Below are positions 63,157-64,000 of a stretch of 64,000 nucleotides of DNA, in pieces (the first letter of the stretch is position 1; each line of letters opens with the position of its first letter). A program made the translations under genes and the position numbers. Origin of the DNA: Lentibacter algarum (GTDB lineage: Bacteria; Pseudomonadota; Alphaproteobacteria; Rhodobacterales; Rhodobacteraceae); contig NZ_JAHKQI010000005.1 of NCBI RefSeq assembly GCF_018860975.1, forward strand, positions 62,001 through 126,000, given 5' to 3'. A model generated the notes under the pieces. That model worked only from the letters and a program-made list of their open reading frames with translations, ran no database searches and was not told the DNA's origin.

Positions 63157-64000
63157 CCCAACATTCCAAAGTCGCCTATCAAGTCATGTGGAACCGTTTG
63201 ATCTCTGTGGTTGAGGAGCAAGCTCAAGCGCTCGTGCGCACGGCGTTTTCAACATCCGTGCGCGAAGCCGGTGACCTCTCGGCAGGGGTTTATGACGTCG
63301 ATGGTCAAATGCTGGCACAAGCCGTCACAGGCACGCCGGGGCATGTCAACGCAATGGCCGACGCCGTTGCGCATTTCATCCGTCGCATCGGGCGCGAAAA
63401 CATCCAGGACGGCGATATCTACATCACCAACGACCCATGGGAAGGCACCGGCCACCTACACGACATCACCATGGTCACACCGTCTTTTCATAAGGGCGAG
63501 CACGTCGGGTTCTTTGCCTGTACAGCCCATATCGTCGACATTGGCGGACGCGGGTTCGGGGCAGACGCCCATTCGATTTACGAAGAGGGTCTTTATATCC
63601 CGATCATGAAGTTCGCCAACAAAGGCAAGGTCGATGAAACCCTCACCCGCATCATTCGTGGCAACGTACGTGAACCGGATCAATTGATCGGCGACATCTA
63701 CGCATTGGCCACCTGCAACGAGATCGGACACCGCCGTCTGATCGAAATGATGGCCGAGTTTAGCCTCGACGATCTGAACGGCATCGCAGATTTCATCCTT
63801 GAAAACTCGCGCCGCGCGACCCTTGAACGGATCGCGGCCCTACCGCAACAATCCGCACAAGGTGAGATGACGATGGACGGCTTTGACCGCCCCATTACCC
63901 TGAAGGTGAAGGTTAGCGTAGAAGGCGACAGGATTGTCTCGGATTTCACAGGCTCATCCGGCCTCGACAAAAAGGGGATCAACTGCCCGCTGGTCTACGC
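63153..64000 (+). CDS. Hydantoinase/oxoprolinase subunit B (HyuB), 3' end outside window
   Basis: The first 282 codons of an expected 520-600. HyuB pattern: ISVVEEQAQALVRTAFSTSV, YITNDPWEGTGHLHDITMV (in parts), FFACTAHIVDIGG with likely metal residues, and LIGDIYALATCN. Forms the second subunit of the ATP-dependent hydantoinase with HyuA; translation is coupled. Confidence 0.92.
   Translation, partial: MTQHSKVAYQVMWNRLISVVEEQAQALVRTAFSTSVREAGDLSAGVYDVDGQMLAQAVTGTPGHVNAMADAVAHFIRRIGRENIQDGDIYITNDPWEGTGHLHDITMVTPSFHKGEHVGFFACTAHIVDIGGRGFGADAHSIYEEGLYIPIMKFANKGKVDETLTRIIRGNVREPDQLIGDIYALATCNEIGHRRLIEMMAEFSLDDLNGIADFILENSRRATLERIAALPQQSAQGEMTMDGFDRPITLKVKVSVEGDRIVSDFTGSSGLDKKGINCPLVY

Noticed and set aside
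1-64000. tRNA genes, rRNA genes, CRISPR arrays, insertion sequences, prophage
   Set aside because: Reading both strands gave no T-loop-like clusters, evenly spaced identical repeats, transposase motifs or phage structural genes.

Overview
The window is a stretch of chromosome from an alphaproteobacterium, most likely a marine member of the Rhodobacteraceae (Roseobacter group). The main clues are the xseB-ispA-dxs order, a BacNav-type sodium channel with the TLESWSM filter, a CenR-type response regulator next to ribA, a Trm112/LON/thioredoxin-TPR run, two dimethylglycine-dehydrogenase-like paralogues, and a candidate CCUCCUCCC-loop small RNA of the type known from Rhodobacter and Rhizobiales. 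I see no rRNA, tRNA, CRISPR array, insertion sequence or prophage. Genes are densely packed, and many neighbours overlap by 4 bp (ATGA).

Layout. 1-9640: the 5' part of ilvA, argG, a desaturase pair, a sulfotransferase/aminotransferase pair, msrA, ribokinase and a malic enzyme-phosphotransacetylase fusion. 9775-19697: mutS, an APH-fold kinase, the isoprenoid operon xseB-ispA-dxs, the sodium channel, an SDR protein, rarD and a SnoaL-like protein. 19721-28141 is one long leftward operon of eight genes: XRE-cupin regulator, LysE exporter, GFA-type zinc protein, LysE exporter, DMGDH-like oxidoreductase, SRPBCC membrane protein, second DMGDH-like oxidoreductase, VOC protein. Its make-up suggests oxidative demethylation of an N-methylated amine or amino acid, with handling of the C1 unit and export of product or substrate. 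28211-34858: free-methionine-sulfoxide reductase, thiolase, an RsbV/RsbW-type pair, gamma-glutamyltransferase with a rhodanese, hspQ, a lytic transglycosylase and lolA. 34971-46931: ftsK, a dapC-like aminotransferase, an amidase, a UbiH-type hydroxylase, a dicarboxylate/glutamate symporter, Trm112, LON, thioredoxin-TPR, xthA and an MBL-fold hydrolase. 47050-55313: cenR-like regulator, ribA, L,D-transpeptidase, small membrane and secreted proteins, benE, yggS, a porin, a DUF3576 lipoprotein and a glycosyltransferase. 55823-59983: leuS-lptE-holA. 60074-64000: a LysR regulator with hyuA and hyuB (hyuB runs off the end), whose codon choice looks different from the rest.

The most interesting non-coding signals are: the candidate CcsR/cuckoo-type sRNA on the minus strand between the glycosyltransferase and leuS; an 85-bp element present twice (2214-2298 and 49521-49605), both times between convergent genes; a TCGTGAAA inverted repeat in front of the XRE-cupin gene; and a 12-mer (TGTTAGAG[A/C]CTG) found four times inside unrelated genes between 4.6 and 19 kb. 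All functions are read from sequence motifs by eye; no database search was run.
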